A stretch of DNA of 64,000 nucleotides, from contig OU964929.1 in NCBI GenBank assembly GCA_918807975.1, positions 13,533,197 through 13,597,196 on the forward strand, in the 5' to 3' direction. Position numbers and translations under genes: made by a program. The notes below the pieces were generated by a model. It was not told the DNA's origin, searched no databases, and saw only the letters and a program-made list of their open reading frames with translations. The DNA comes from Aplidium turbinatum (lineage: Eukaryota; Chordata; Ascidiacea; Aplousobranchia; Polyclinidae). Below, one piece after another: positions 52,599-64,000 of the stretch. Numbering within the stretch: the first letter of the stretch is position 1; each line of letters opens with the position of its first letter.

Positions 52599-55500
52599 GT
52601 GTAAGCTTTTGGCAATCAAGCCTATTCCGCAAATATCATGATGAAAAATCTTAAACAATCTGCAGAAGCTATCAAGCAACCCACTTAACGAATCATGTGG
52701 TTCAACTGAAACAAAATGTTACAATCTCCAATGCCAAATGCTTAAGGATGAAAAAGCTCAAGTGAGTGAATTTGTGCACTCAGTAAAGAAACAAGAGCTT
52801 CGACTGTGCACACTGTTTCAAACTGACACTGTACCTAAAATTGCTACAAATCCTGGAATTATAACTAATACGAACGTAGCCTTTCCATTTAACTAATCAA
52901 ATCCCTTCCGTTGGGAATTTTTGTTTCGCACAGACTTTTTTGTTGCGAGTTGACTCACAGTGCACTAAAAACCTTACACGTATCAAACATATGGTGCTAA
53001 GTCTGAGTTTAGGTGAAAGTTTTATACCATTGCACCCAAACTCCTGTTGGTAACACAGCTTAATAAGAATGGCCCAAGCAGTCTATCACTAAGCTGTGTT
53101 GACACGAAGCAATGTTAATATCAACGCGTTATCAGCAGCTACCAACGCAGCGAGGATTAGTGTGCGATTTGAAACAGGTTGTTTTAATTATGTCGATTCA
53201 TCGTCTTTTCACGATAAGCAGAAACGATTTTTTTTAAATTGTTGTCATGTATGAAATATTTTTATCCAACTGAACAGGATTGCTGCTAATTTTAAAGCAA
53301 AACAACATTCAAGACATACCATACTGGCTTGCTAAATAGCTGTTATCAAGCAGCAAAGGTAATTTGTCAAAGGGTGGTCGCTTTCACCATCAAATTCGGT
53401 TGGTGTATGTCACATTACGTCATTCTATTTGTCGTCATCAACGTGTTGAAACAAAAACTGAGGTAAAATGTAGCTGCAAAAGCAATACACGTATACAAAA
53501 CCAGAGGTGGAGTCTTGGAGAGGGGATTTCAACAAACCACAATGATGTGTAGTGTAGATCTAAATTAATCCAACCTTGCAAATACACAATGAATAAAATT
53601 ACTTTTCTATGTTTTGGGGGAAGGGGAGAAATTGCCCCAATTGCCACCCTTCTCCCTCCCCCTAAATCCACCATTGTACAGAACGTCAGCTTCGAACGTG
53701 TGTTATCACCATTTCGCATTCAACTGCTGAACAAGACGCAAATACACGAGGACACTAGCATTTGCAAGCTGACATATATTTAACTGCAGACTACCATACG
53801 GTCGTTTTGTAATCAATGAAGACATATTTTAAGTCGCTTGACCAGTTTTTTGTTGACATTATCATAGAATCAACTTGTGAAATTCACCTGGGTATGGGAG
53901 CGATGGGTTGTTTCAAGAAAGCAATACATCAATCACATTAACAGTCAAACCTTACAAAAAGATAGGAAACATCGCAGAATTAAATATTACAAGGGCTTTG
54001 CCATGGAGCTGTAAAGGTTTTAAAAAACCTACCAAGTGCCCATAATTGACATCAAACTTGTCAAAAATAAAGAATCTAACAGTTTTTCAATGCAATTCAA
54101 ACATTGCAAGGTTATGCTAATATGAAAACGGCGTAATGATTGAAATATTTCTGAATAAATCTAAATTAAAGTATCAAGTCACATAAAATACAGTGAACTG
54201 GTATGTTGACTTATACAAATTACGTCACAATGATACCGACTTATTTTCTTGGACAAAAATAAATGTCTCGACAGAAGATAATTTTAGACCACACAGCGTA
54301 ATGGTCTTCAGTACGTCCTACGACCTACAGCAAAGAAATGCGTACTTTGCATAAATCTACTAAAGTCAAACGTTTCAATAAATATATACCACCTATTCAT
54401 TCAACCAATATACAGCCGCATACCAAGCAGCGAAATGCGAGGAAGAAACCAAACGAACCAACCGTAGAGACTAGAGACTTTCTAACGAAAAAACACATTT
54501 CAAAACTATTTAAGGTAAATTCCATGCAAGTTGCATCATTTTAATGGTCTGTGTAAGATTTTCAACAAAAAACCGGTTGCCCACTCTTCAACGCTAAGAA
54601 GCCCAGGTCATGAAAAAACAGTATGATTTTTTACCGTTATTAGCATGGGAATACTAAAGAAAAAATCTGTACAGTTGAAGTCTGATTTGAAGTTGCAATG
54701 AGTAGAATCTATGTAAAACAAAAACGATGCCAGTTCATATGAAACGCAATACGAACTCGTTGTTCATTCCGTTGCTCGTCTAACGTGCAGCCCAGAGGCC
54801 CAGTTCAAACTCTAAACGCAATGAAAATAAGTCATAAATCATATTCAGTCAGTGTGTCCCAGACGCTAGTCTCCATGGGATTTTATTTGCGTGACGTGGA
54901 ATTTTTTTTGTACAGTCAAACGCATATTGAATGAAAATAAACCAATTCTGTCATGTCCTGTGTCAATCGTGTAGTCTGGAGTCGGCTTAGCCAATCTGCC
55001 TTAGCCAAAATGAACTATTTTAATGTTTGATGTGGCGATTAATTTGCAGGGTGCTGATTGCAAACGTCGCAGCAGTAACGTTGCTTGAGACCTGAAGCAA
55101 AATACGTCCTTTTGGTGACTAGAAGGAGCCGCCATAACTACCACAGAATATATCACGAGCAATACACTCAATGAACTGAGTTTACTTCACCGTTTCGTCA
55201 ACCAGCCACCACACACTTACGTTGAAAGGATCGCACTCTGTGCTATGGCTTAGGCATAAAACCAAGGTCGATTGATGCGTCACAATTAGCTACTAGTGTG
55301 CAAGTTCGCAGCAATATGTGTTCATCGGTGAAAAGTTTCATTCAATTTTAAATAGCTCCATTTCCTTTAAAGTTGAGTTTAAAGACGAGCAACTATCAAT
55401 CATTCGCAATTGTCCGCATGGTACGAATGAAACCTTCAATGTGGTGTAATGCGCACTGCACTGTGCTACGGTGGCATCTTTCTCGTTTAACCTTTTAGAG

Positions 55501-56003
55501 ATATTTTATACTACGCTGTTGGGCAATGATTAATTAACAAGAATCACTGGCGGTGCTTTCTCAACGTTGTAAGACTATAAATCAGGACACAAAGTGAACG
55601 GGACAACAATTATAAGCAATATCTGTTGCGCTGTGAAGTCGCTTTATACTACAGAATGCACACACCCGCAATCCAGCATGCTTCAACCTTATCTGAGTCC
55701 TGGTGATATTATAAATAACGTTTGCAGTAAAGGCTTACTGCGTGCGATGCAACAGCGAAGGTAAATAATTACTAGCGTAATTGCAAGTTTAATAAGCACA
55801 TGAGGCTGAAACTGTACCCCACACAAACCTACATTCTCACATTCAACTCCAAAAGCCAAGTTTAACAAGAACAAAAAAAAACACATTGAAAACAAAGTGA
55901 AACAATCTCCATGAAACGCGACGAGCAGTGGTGATGAAATGACAACGTTACTTTCATGTTGAAGGGAAACAAAATGACTGGTCGGTATAGCAACGGCTCT
56001 TAC
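52599..56003. other. Long intron or intergenic DNA
   Basis: AT-rich sequence. Several isolated AG..GT windows exist on the minus strand (for example about 53303-53322) but none encodes a recognisable domain. A GGGGGAAGGGG / CCCTCCCCC stem-like pair lies at about 53617-53665. No PDZ-like exon was seen. Confidence 0.4.
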
Positions 56004-56918
56004 CTTGACCCTAACGGCAGCTGACCTCTGTCGCGTCAGTTTGTTGGTTGATGCTTTTGGTGGGAGAGGTGGTATGCTGGTTTGACGCGGCGAAGCCGGT
56101 GGCGATGAAGACGACACTGACGTCATCACTGTGGCGACACTGACGTCATCAGGGAAAAAAGTTGAAGTAGGAGTAGATGGTGGTGAGGAGGTTGCGGAAT
56201 GCGACGTTTGAGGAGAGATGGAGGACGGAGGATGCTTGTCACCACTTGAGTCATCGGGAGGAAAACTTACCATGCGTCTGACGTTGGTGACTGTCAAGCC
56301 GACATTTTGAACACTTTGTGTCGTCGCAGCATGAGTGGTTGAATTCATCAGCATTTCTATTTTGTTTCTGCCGAGTTTTCGTGGGATTGGTGGAGCATTG
56401 TCCGCATTGTTTCGACTTTGAGTTTCGTGTTCATTCAACCAAGCGCTAGGCGGGGCAGATATGGATGATCTCTTGGCTTGGTCGCCGCTTTCGGATGCTT
56501 GAACGTAACTTGTAAATCCACCTGTGAAATTCACATCCGTTGAGTTGACTTCAAGAGCGGGCATACTCCTTCGATTCATTTTCTTTAAAATATACGTCAT
56601 AGACATGTTCTTGGATGGACGGTTTCGTAATTTTGGTGACTGAGGGCTGGGTGGTTTAACTCCATTTTGTATGGCGGTGACTTCACCGAGGCTGGAAGCA
56701 CGAGACTTGGCATAGCCGTTCGTCGTCGTTTTCTTTCGCATGGTGACAGGGTTACTGGAAATGCCTTGATGCTTCATTTTTAAGTGACCAATTGCTTTGT
56801 TGGCTTCATCAACAGGAGATAGTTTTGAAGCAATGGAAGGTATACTTTGACAAGGAGATTCCACGGCTTCGTATGTAGATGCATCGACTAAATTAAGAGC
56901 TTCACCCAAGGGTTTCAT
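56004..56918 (-). CDS. First coding exon of a Ser/Pro-rich protein (possible RhoGEF 5' exon)
   Basis: The 305-codon exon runs from ATG 56918 (MKPLGEALNLVDAS), with an in-frame stop 12 bases upstream, to a clear donor (GTCAAG|GTAAGA) in phase 0. The product is disordered, rich in Ser, Pro, Thr and Asn, with basic patches (KKMNRRSMPAL) and two PxxP motifs fitting SH3 binding (APPIPRKLGR, SIPPLPPKAS). I do not recognise the protein. It is on the RhoGEF strand, 9.5 kb upstream, and could be that gene's distal first exon. However, its phase-0 end does not fit the phase-1 start of the exon ending at 46456, so at least one exon between would be needed. The alternative is a separate gene whose later exons I could not see. 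The long high-quality frame makes coding likely. Confidence 0.75.
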
Positions 56919-59900
56919 TTTGATGTTGGCTTATAAAACAGATACGCTTATCCAATGAACAACATAACGAATTAAGTACTGCTGTGAAAATGAAAGCATA
57001 GATCAAATTTCAAAATCGGAGTGAGTTAAAAAAAAGAAACCTCTGTTTTTAACTTGTCCATACTTGTCACTGAAACCAGCCAGTCCACTGCTAGGTCAGG
57101 CATAAGGATTCACAACACTGATAACAAGCTTGGATTTGAATGAAGACAAAAAGTGACTGCATGCAGTCGCTGATGCTTCACGAGGCATCTTTTAAACATT
57201 TATACTTTGGAAAAAACTGATGGGTAGTCAATGTTATTTTTAATAAAAATGTGGAAGTACATGTCTTGAGAAGTGTTGATGTTTATGTATATTTAACTTT
57301 TTGCCTCAAAAATGGAAGTCAGCTACGTTTATTACTAAGCCCTTTCCTCATACCGAATATCAACCCAACACATGAAGTAAAACCCTTATAAGCCTTTCTT
57401 TTTGTACAATACCATTAGGAATTATTCTGTCTATGCCTATCAGCTTCTCTATTCAAACTATGTGAAAAATGTTCTTTTTAGGCAAATGTATTTAAATACT
57501 GTACTGGTGCATCAGTTACGGTGTTTGACATAAGGGTAGGCTTATGACACAAGTAGCCTATATAACGCCCTTCTGAAATTACATACTAGCAATATTAAAT
57601 AGCAAAGTGCAAAATTCAGTTTAAGCAAAAAACAACTTAGTTTTTCAACAAACTGCACTGCTGTACTGCACTTGTGTACTACCTTTCCAGTCTGGTAGTC
57701 TTAGTATGCTGCACTATAAACAAACATAATATTTTTAAGAATAGAAGTAAAGGTAAACTTCTCCCAGCAAAAATACACTTTAAACTCACAGCTGTTAGAT
57801 AAGTATTGTAGTTTTCTAATTACAAGTTGCTGGCTTTTCGCGCCAGTTCAATAACACAGACCAAATCTTTGAACATGCATTTAACCCTTCCTCGCCCAAC
57901 GACTGACAACGTCGCAAATGACAGGCTTAGGCAACCGTACAAAACTTTCATCGTGTGATTAAGCAATGCCATCAGAAACGCACGATTTCAAAAGGTTTCC
58001 GAGAAGTTAAATCATTTGAACGTTATGTGAAACACCCTGCTTTGTGAGCTACCAGATCGTGACATGCTTCAATCAGAATGCAGAGAATTGCATTACTTCA
58101 AATGGGTCACATCAAGTAGAACAACAAACCACGAGAGGAAGGAGATATTTAGAGCAAGAATAACAATGATAGATGATGTCATACTTAAAGCAAGCAATAC
58201 AATTTCGATTATGATTGGTCAATTGCTTCTGTTGCGGTGTAAATTTGTATCGTGAAGCCACACGTTGTAAGTTTGTGCTTGTGGGGATGGTATGATAAAA
58301 TAACAGTTCGTTTTCCTGTTAGGGGGATCGTTTTTCCTGTTCAGTTGCATGTAATCGATGGCTTTCAAAAAAAAAACCTTTGTGCAGCAAAAACGTTACA
58401 AATCAAGTTCATTTTCTACAATTTTTACCCAAATCAATGGAAAATTACGCTAAACATTTTTGCAACAGAATAGAAGAAATAAAAAGAATAGTTTGTTTCA
58501 ATTGAGAATGTCGTGTTCCAGTTTTTACTTAAAACAGGAATAGAAAGATACAAACATATTCGGTTTTTAGTTGTCCAAAATCAGTTCTATTTAAAAGGTA
58601 AGCAAAGATGCTACCATGGGATTTCCACTGTTACAATTCAAATGAAAACTTGTAGTTCACTTTCATTATAGAACCCACTTCTTGCTGAAAAATAATAGGC
58701 TAATGCGGGTATCTCAAAAGCTGTGACACAAAGCGAAATCCCAGGAACAGCAAAGATTATCTCAAAATAGAACATTTAACATTACTCAACTATTTCCCGC
58801 TAAAGTCATGCAGAACTTTCATAAATCGATCATTTGCTTTGTTCCGCACGGGTGGTGACGTCATCAACATTACCGCCAACTTGAGCAGAAAGTGCGCAAC
58901 TGTGCATGCGATGAGAAAACCAAGCATTTGCCAGTAGGCCTAATGGGTTGAAAAAGAGTTCAGCTGCTGAATAAAGGTGAACAAATTAAAAATGCCCTTG
59001 AAAAGAAAGCTAGATTTCAATCATGTTTTTAGAATTTATGCTGTTTTTTTATACACACATTAATGCTAACTTTGGCGCACCGGCACAAAAGTTACTGCGG
59101 ACAGGCGGTTAAGAACCACTGGTCTAAATGATCTGGAGAATTGTACAAGCTGGTCAAACACGTACCATTTACATCACTTCAATCCCTACCTGCAAACACC
59201 ACAGCGACGTAAAACAAGCTGATCATCGGTGTCGTGAATATGCTGCATCAACTGCGCTGCTCAATAGGGCCAACGAAACCCAAGCTAGATAACTTTAGTG
59301 TGAAGTGTGAAATTATTCAAATTTTTGGACTTAAATTAACAACATTTTGGACATGCAACGGGTAGTTAGAGTCAAACAAACAGAAATATTGAAATTATCT
59401 CTCAACACTACAGCTTCAGCTCAGCAGAGAGAGTTAACAGCTAACCTCGCCAGCGCCCTCCAGTGGTTTGCAAAATCGAGCTGGGTTACGAATTGAAAAA
59501 AAGTATACTCTTTCGACGGAAAATAACGGCCACGCTACTTGTTGTCAATAGTAAATTAAAATAATTTACACAGAAAAATCCACAATTGAATCTTCGTCTC
59601 GTACATCTCACCTGACAAAGTCGCTATTTTACATCGCTACGTCTTTCAGCGCAGAAATCACGACAAATTCTGCTGGCTAAGTGGATAGCAAACGAAAAAA
59701 TATGTTCAGTCAAAAGAGAGACAAGCAAATATTTGCAAAAATTTAAAAAACTAACATAAGTCAGTTGGACAAATGAATTTTAACATAACCTCACCAGGTC
59801 AAAGTCGGAATTAACATTAAAACCAGACTACAAGGTACCGCAGAACTTCAAAATCAGCATGTTATGCTTAATACCTTCGTGTAAAATAAATTTATACCAT

Positions 59901-60298
59901 ACCAAACAAATCGAATACCTGTGTAATTTCATCAGCGATTACGATAAGAATATGATTAAAGCTAAAAAAGTCATTGCACAAGAAAGCGGGCGCTCTTTTG
60001 TTGATTTTACGTTTAGCGTCAATACCGCAGGAGTGGACTAACTGTTCACATAAACACTTGAAATTTATGACTTAATGGCACTCAAGCAGCAATTGAACTA
60101 CGCTATGAACCAGCAAAAATGATTTTTCATTTCATTTTACGTTGAAATGGGATTTTAGGGCCTTCAACGAAAGGGCAATGATGGTTTTTGCATTTGCAAT
60201 GAATATCACATTTCCACCTGAATCAACTCCTTGCAACTTTTCTTAGCACAATGCTGCACAATGATAGAAGCATTTGACACAGTTTTGTCACTTGTTTC
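56919..60298. other. Non-coding stretch
   Basis: Upstream of the Ser/Pro-rich exon. AT-rich, no convincing exon on either strand. GGTTAAGAACCACTGG at about 59107-59122 resembles one end of a hAT-type element, without a visible partner. Confidence 0.4.
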
Positions 60299-60381
60299 CA
60301 GCCAGTAAATGATGCCTTTTACACCTTGATTCAACGTTTGCAGAACTTAAATCAATGCACAGAAAGACGGATTGCTGGCGG
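60299..60381. repeat. Hairpin repeat family, copy 21
   Basis: CCAGCCAGTAAATGATGCC and TTGATTCAACGTTTGCAGAA pair with TTAAATCAATGCACAG and GACGGATTGCTGGCGGG. The rightmost recognised copy. Confidence 0.7.
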
Positions 60382-62408
60382 GGTTTCAAAAGAAATATTG
60401 CTGAATACTGTTGCGGTCGACATGGAGTTTGTACAACGACAAAAATCCGCACGGTTGTATAATGTATTAGTCGTCGGCTTCCTAAAGTGAATGATTGGCT
60501 GATTTTTAGCGGACAAGTTCGTGTTTTCACCTCACATGCAAAGGTAAAAATCCAATTAATTACGATCTTTACGATTATAGCAACTATTTTGCTTAACCAC
60601 GATTTATTACAGCGATCTTTCTCATATTACAGGTTCATACGACAAAGATGACAGCGATCATTTGCTTAAAATTTCAACGAAGTTGTTTTGGAAGAACGAA
60701 TTCGCACCATCCTGACAAAATAAAATCAATTGGCATGAAACTCTTCAGACCACGAAATTTTGCAGCAAAAAATTCCCTCGTCATTGCACATGACTGGGGA
60801 ATTATGTTCCGAAAGCTAGGGACAAACAAACTATTTCCACAACGAACCCGAAACATCAGGCTCAAAACAAGTCGTTTGCATCTACAGTTGTGAAATAAAC
60901 AACGATCATGCTGCTGAAAGCGAAACTCAGTCTATTACAGTAGCAAAAACTTCAGTAAATATTCGCCTGGTTGCGCACTTCCACTACATAACCAAGCCAT
61001 GAGATTTGCTGTCAAGCTCCAGTGAGACCAACAAGCAATAGTTGTAGGTGATGGTGGTAAACGCCACGTGGTTAGAACTAGCGTATCATTGAAGGAATCA
61101 ACTGTCGAAACTGCTTCCTCAACCCATTCTCGAACTCTCTTTTCATCGTCAATAGCTGATACATATTCTATTGGCAATAACAGAATTCTGTTGACACCAC
61201 AATCCTGTTTTCTTGGCAGCAAACATAACTTCTAAGTGAATCTTTGTTATTCAACTTTGCAAACACAAAATGACATGTAACACGCAGATAGAAGTTTTGA
61301 CGACAGTTTTGCGATAAACTAACACATTATTACAAAAATTCCCTGTACTTTATGTTAGTATATCGTTGACATTCTGCAAGTAGCACAAAAATACTGTAAT
61401 TCGTCTTGAGCGTCTGCTGGCTGTTTTCTGGGTAATTTCACTCCTCACAATGTCGTTTTTGTCATCATCGGTCGTGTTTATATTTTCTCTTATAGCGTGA
61501 ATTTGCCGTGCTATTCCTTTTTTACTTTTGAGCTGCTTTCCGGAACCAGTAAGCAAAGCTGGCTGTCTTGCAGCAAACTATAAGCAAATTATAGAGAAAT
61601 GGCGTTTTTTGAATCATGCATGCTAAACCATCTGCTTTTTTTGCTAAACGTTTTTCTCGGCAATAATAAAGCAAAATGAACGTGTGTTTAGCTTGAAAAT
61701 CTTTTCTAGCATGCGACAAACAAACTTTTAAAAGCAAGTAGTCTTTGAGTTTCAAAACAAAATTAATTCAAAGTGTGTCCAAGATGAGAAAGAATAACTG
61801 CTTTTGCATGTGTCGCAATTTTCTTCAGCTTTACACATACAGCACACCGATGTCTGCATCTCACAAAATACAGCATATAAACCCCCATTGTTCCGCAAAT
61901 AAATGCGGCTAACATCATATTATCACACTGTACGTGAATCATACATTAGAGTACTTTTGAAATCATGAAAGGCACTGCTTTTTAATCAAAAGTGATCAAT
62001 TTTTGAACTCAACTAAGCTATGAGACATTTCCCATGGTGACTAAGTATCATCACTGGAAAGCAGATACTGAAAGCTACCCGGAAAGTCGGGTTGACAAGA
62101 CTCAATTACCGTATATTACAAAAACAATGTATAACACATGGCGTGATAGTCTTTGTATCCCCCGGCCCTGAGCCTAAGCATGCAAGTAACTTATCTGATG
62201 GATCAATGAGCATTGAGAAGCTGCTTTAAAAATATATGCAAACGGGGCATCATGACCTGACAATGCCAAAGCGTATTTTAAAATAATAGTTGTACTTAAA
62301 GGTAATCACAATATTTCAGGTACAAACTCAAAAATGTTTCTAGCTTGTTTATCCCCGTGCAACTTTTAAAGCTGCTAATCAACTTTGATGATGATGATCA
62401 TTTAAATC
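60382..62408. other. Non-coding stretch
   Basis: No supported gene. Short open frames on both strands (for example about 60648-60893 plus and 60935-61222 minus) lack recognisable domains or splice context. Confidence 0.4.
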
Positions 62409-62617
62409 ATGCAAGGACACCACAGCAACAGAAAGGGGAAAAGACAGTCATCTTCACGTGGTCTCCCTGTAAATACCACGAGACTGCGAAATAAGGGACT
62501 GTCAAAAACAACCTCGACTCGACATGGCAGTACGGAAACCGAGAAAGCGACAGTTCTGCTGTCGACTAGTACTGTGGTCGAGCAGTTCGCTCAGCAACAA
62601 CAACAACAACAACAAAA
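62409..62617 (+). CDS. Possible first coding exon with poly-Gln
   Basis: From ATG 62409 an open frame of 69 codons (MQGHHSNRKGKRQSSSRGLP..) is basic and Ser/Thr-rich and ends in a run of eight Gln encoded by CAG/CAA. A GTATGC donor follows directly. It could be the first exon of a plus-strand gene leaving the window. No homology is recognised and the glutamine run could simply be a microsatellite, so this is tentative. Confidence 0.3.
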
Positions 62618-62872
62618 GTATGCTTGCAGCACTTTGAAATTTATCAGCCTGACATCATACTCCATCACAAATTCGCTCGCACTACTTATTCAAAAAATCT
62701 TCTATATTATATTCTACTTCCATTTACTGAGCAAAGAATAGTTTTCACAGCCACACTCAACTGTTCCTGTTTAGTGATTTTGGTCAGGTGGCGTCTGGCT
62801 TCGGTGACTCCGCGGTTTTTCGCTACTCTACTTCTTTTCTTCCGCTAAGTCTTCTAAATTTCATTGCGACTG

Positions 62873-63221
62873 CCCTGGTACAAACTGTACGTGTACAGTG
62901 TATGTGTGTGTAAACACCGCACAGTCTTTATTGCGAACATGCCACAAACGCAAAAGTGAATGAATTTAAAACAGTTAAAAAAATGGTTACATGTTGGATC
63001 ACACCAGCCCCCTTTCAATGACCCCGAATAGTAGCAGACCCGTTTGTACAAGCTACTTTTAGACAACATTGGTCATTGAAAGGGGGCTGGTGTGATCCAA
63101 CATGTAACCATTTTTTTAACTGTTTTAAATTCATTCACTTTTGCGTTTGTGGCATGTTCGCAATGAAGACTGTGCGGTGTTTACACACACATACACTGTA
63201 CACGTACAGTTTGTACCAGGG
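62873..63221. repeat. Nearly perfect 151-bp inverted repeat
   Basis: Bases 62873-63023 and 63071-63221 are inverted copies with one mismatch seen by eye (TTTATTGCG versus TTCATTGCG in the same sense), separated by 47 bases. A 19-base block CCGAATAGTAGCAGACCCG follows the left arm (63024-63042), and its complement follows the right arm (63222-63240). No coding sequence. Confidence 0.85.
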
Positions 63222-63440
63222 CGGGTCTGCTACTATTCGGTGAGTCCGATTCGGTGAGTCCGATTCGGTGAGTTCCTAACCTCTAACCCCTAACCCTAAC
63301 CCCAAACCCCTAACCCTAAAACGGCAATGATAATTAGGCTACGGAACCCGATAATTTAAAAAAAAAATTGAAAAAATCCCCCGTTAAGGGATCGGACTCA
63401 CCGAATCAGACTCACCGAATCGGACTCACCCAAACGGGCC
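63222..63440. repeat. Inverted 14-bp tandem repeats around telomere-like sequence
   Basis: About three units of CGGTGAGTCCGATT lie at 63236-63275, and about three inverted units (AATCGGACTCACCG) at 63389-63431. Between them, 63275-63319 is a degenerate run of CCCTAA/CCCCTAA units, like the animal telomere repeat TTAGGG read on the other strand. The ends GGGCGGGTCTGC and CCAAACGGGCC suggest a mobile hairpin element. Confidence 0.7.
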
Positions 63441-64000
63441 ATTCCGTGTACAAACAATGCTTTCAAATTAGTCTTTGACAAAAATTGACGCTATAATTAA
63501 ATATTCATAACAACCTGTGATGGCAAGCTAAATGTAAATTAAAGTTTGCGAGTTTAATGAAGACTTGCTGTGCAGCCACGCAGTCACTTTAATTTTAGGC
63601 GACAGTTTGCCAAATACGCTGCCACTTCTTGCCTGGGACGTAAAACATTACGAACAAAAGGGTCAGTGCCAATTCAGAAGTCGATCATTAATAAGACAAT
63701 GCTTGCACTTCACGAAGTGCAAATAGTTCTTTCAGACATTGTACCATGGCATATAACAACGGTTTGTCGTTTCAACAACTTACCAACTGCTTGTGTTCTC
63801 AATGTTACACATTTTATGAGTACAGGGAATTAGCAACCTAGGTGTGCTGCGTGCATGTTCTATTGTCTTAAGCACACAGAAATAGAACCAGTCAAGCACC
63901 GTCCGCGAGAAATAACTTTTGTTTGCTAAAAAGCACTCGCGGCTCTAGCAAATTCCATCACAAGCTCACAGCTTCACGATAATAGTGCTAAGATTGCTAT
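63441..64000. other. Non-coding stretch
   Basis: No supported feature up to the window edge. Confidence 0.35.

Noticed and set aside
53438-53719. 93-codon minus-strand frame with a glycine/arginine-rich start
   Set aside because: No domain, and the apparent composition comes from a local G/C-rich inverted block.
22642-60381. CRISPR-like or integron-like array
   Set aside because: The palindromes are dispersed irregularly, with no constant spacers, in an intron-bearing animal gene; they are hairpin elements, not an array.

Overview
This looks like animal nuclear DNA: AT-rich, with a multi-exon host gene of many short exons, GT-AG introns, and dense DNA transposons and LINE debris. Two tandem genes for histone-H1-domain proteins with very arginine-rich tails resemble the protamine-like sperm proteins known from tunicates and some other invertebrates. 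With the short introns and base composition this makes an ascidian tunicate my best guess, but it is an inference. No retroviral or other virus-derived element was recognised.

Left part (1-22.6 kb). An intronless SLC49/FLVCR-type major-facilitator transporter lies at 4515-5945 (+). It is surrounded by non-autonomous DNA transposons: a hAT-like element with 8-bp target duplications (846-1708), a large inverted duplication (2230-3415), a TA-flanked mariner-like element (7475-8579) with a foldback inside it, and a short 5'-truncated RTE-type LINE with an 11-bp target duplication (6563-6983). From 8619 to 16420 lies a longer, decayed RTE-type LINE holding a foldback element, a tRNA-derived SINE and a 3.1-kb hAT element, which itself holds a third-level LINE fragment. 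At 16.8-18.4 kb are the two protamine-like genes, both on the minus strand, sharing a 15-base promoter element and TATA-like box at identical spacing.

Middle (23.8-46.5 kb, minus strand). One large gene fills this part: a Rho guanine-nucleotide exchange factor of the ARHGEF11/ARHGEF12 (PDZ-RhoGEF/LARG) family. I traced 31 coding exons whose reading phases agree, encoding about 1,410 residues: an N-terminal linker, the RGS-like (rgRGS) domain, a Ser-rich linker, the DH and PH domains, and a long C-terminal tail with a coiled coil. No PDZ exon was found. A 915-base Ser/Pro-rich first coding exon at 56004-56918 on the same strand is either the distal 5' end of this gene or a separate gene.

The most unusual feature is a family of about 20 short (60-145 bp) palindromic hairpins between 22.6 and 60.4 kb, almost all in introns of the RhoGEF gene or in the flanking non-coding DNA, and none recognised in the first 22.6 kb. 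Their arm sequences differ between copies, yet in the best copies both arms carry matching changes.

Right part (57-64 kb) has no convincing complete gene. It holds a possible poly-Gln first exon (62409-62617, +), a nearly perfect 151-bp inverted repeat (62873-63221) and, next to it, a telomere-like CCCTAA block flanked by inverted 14-bp tandem repeats.
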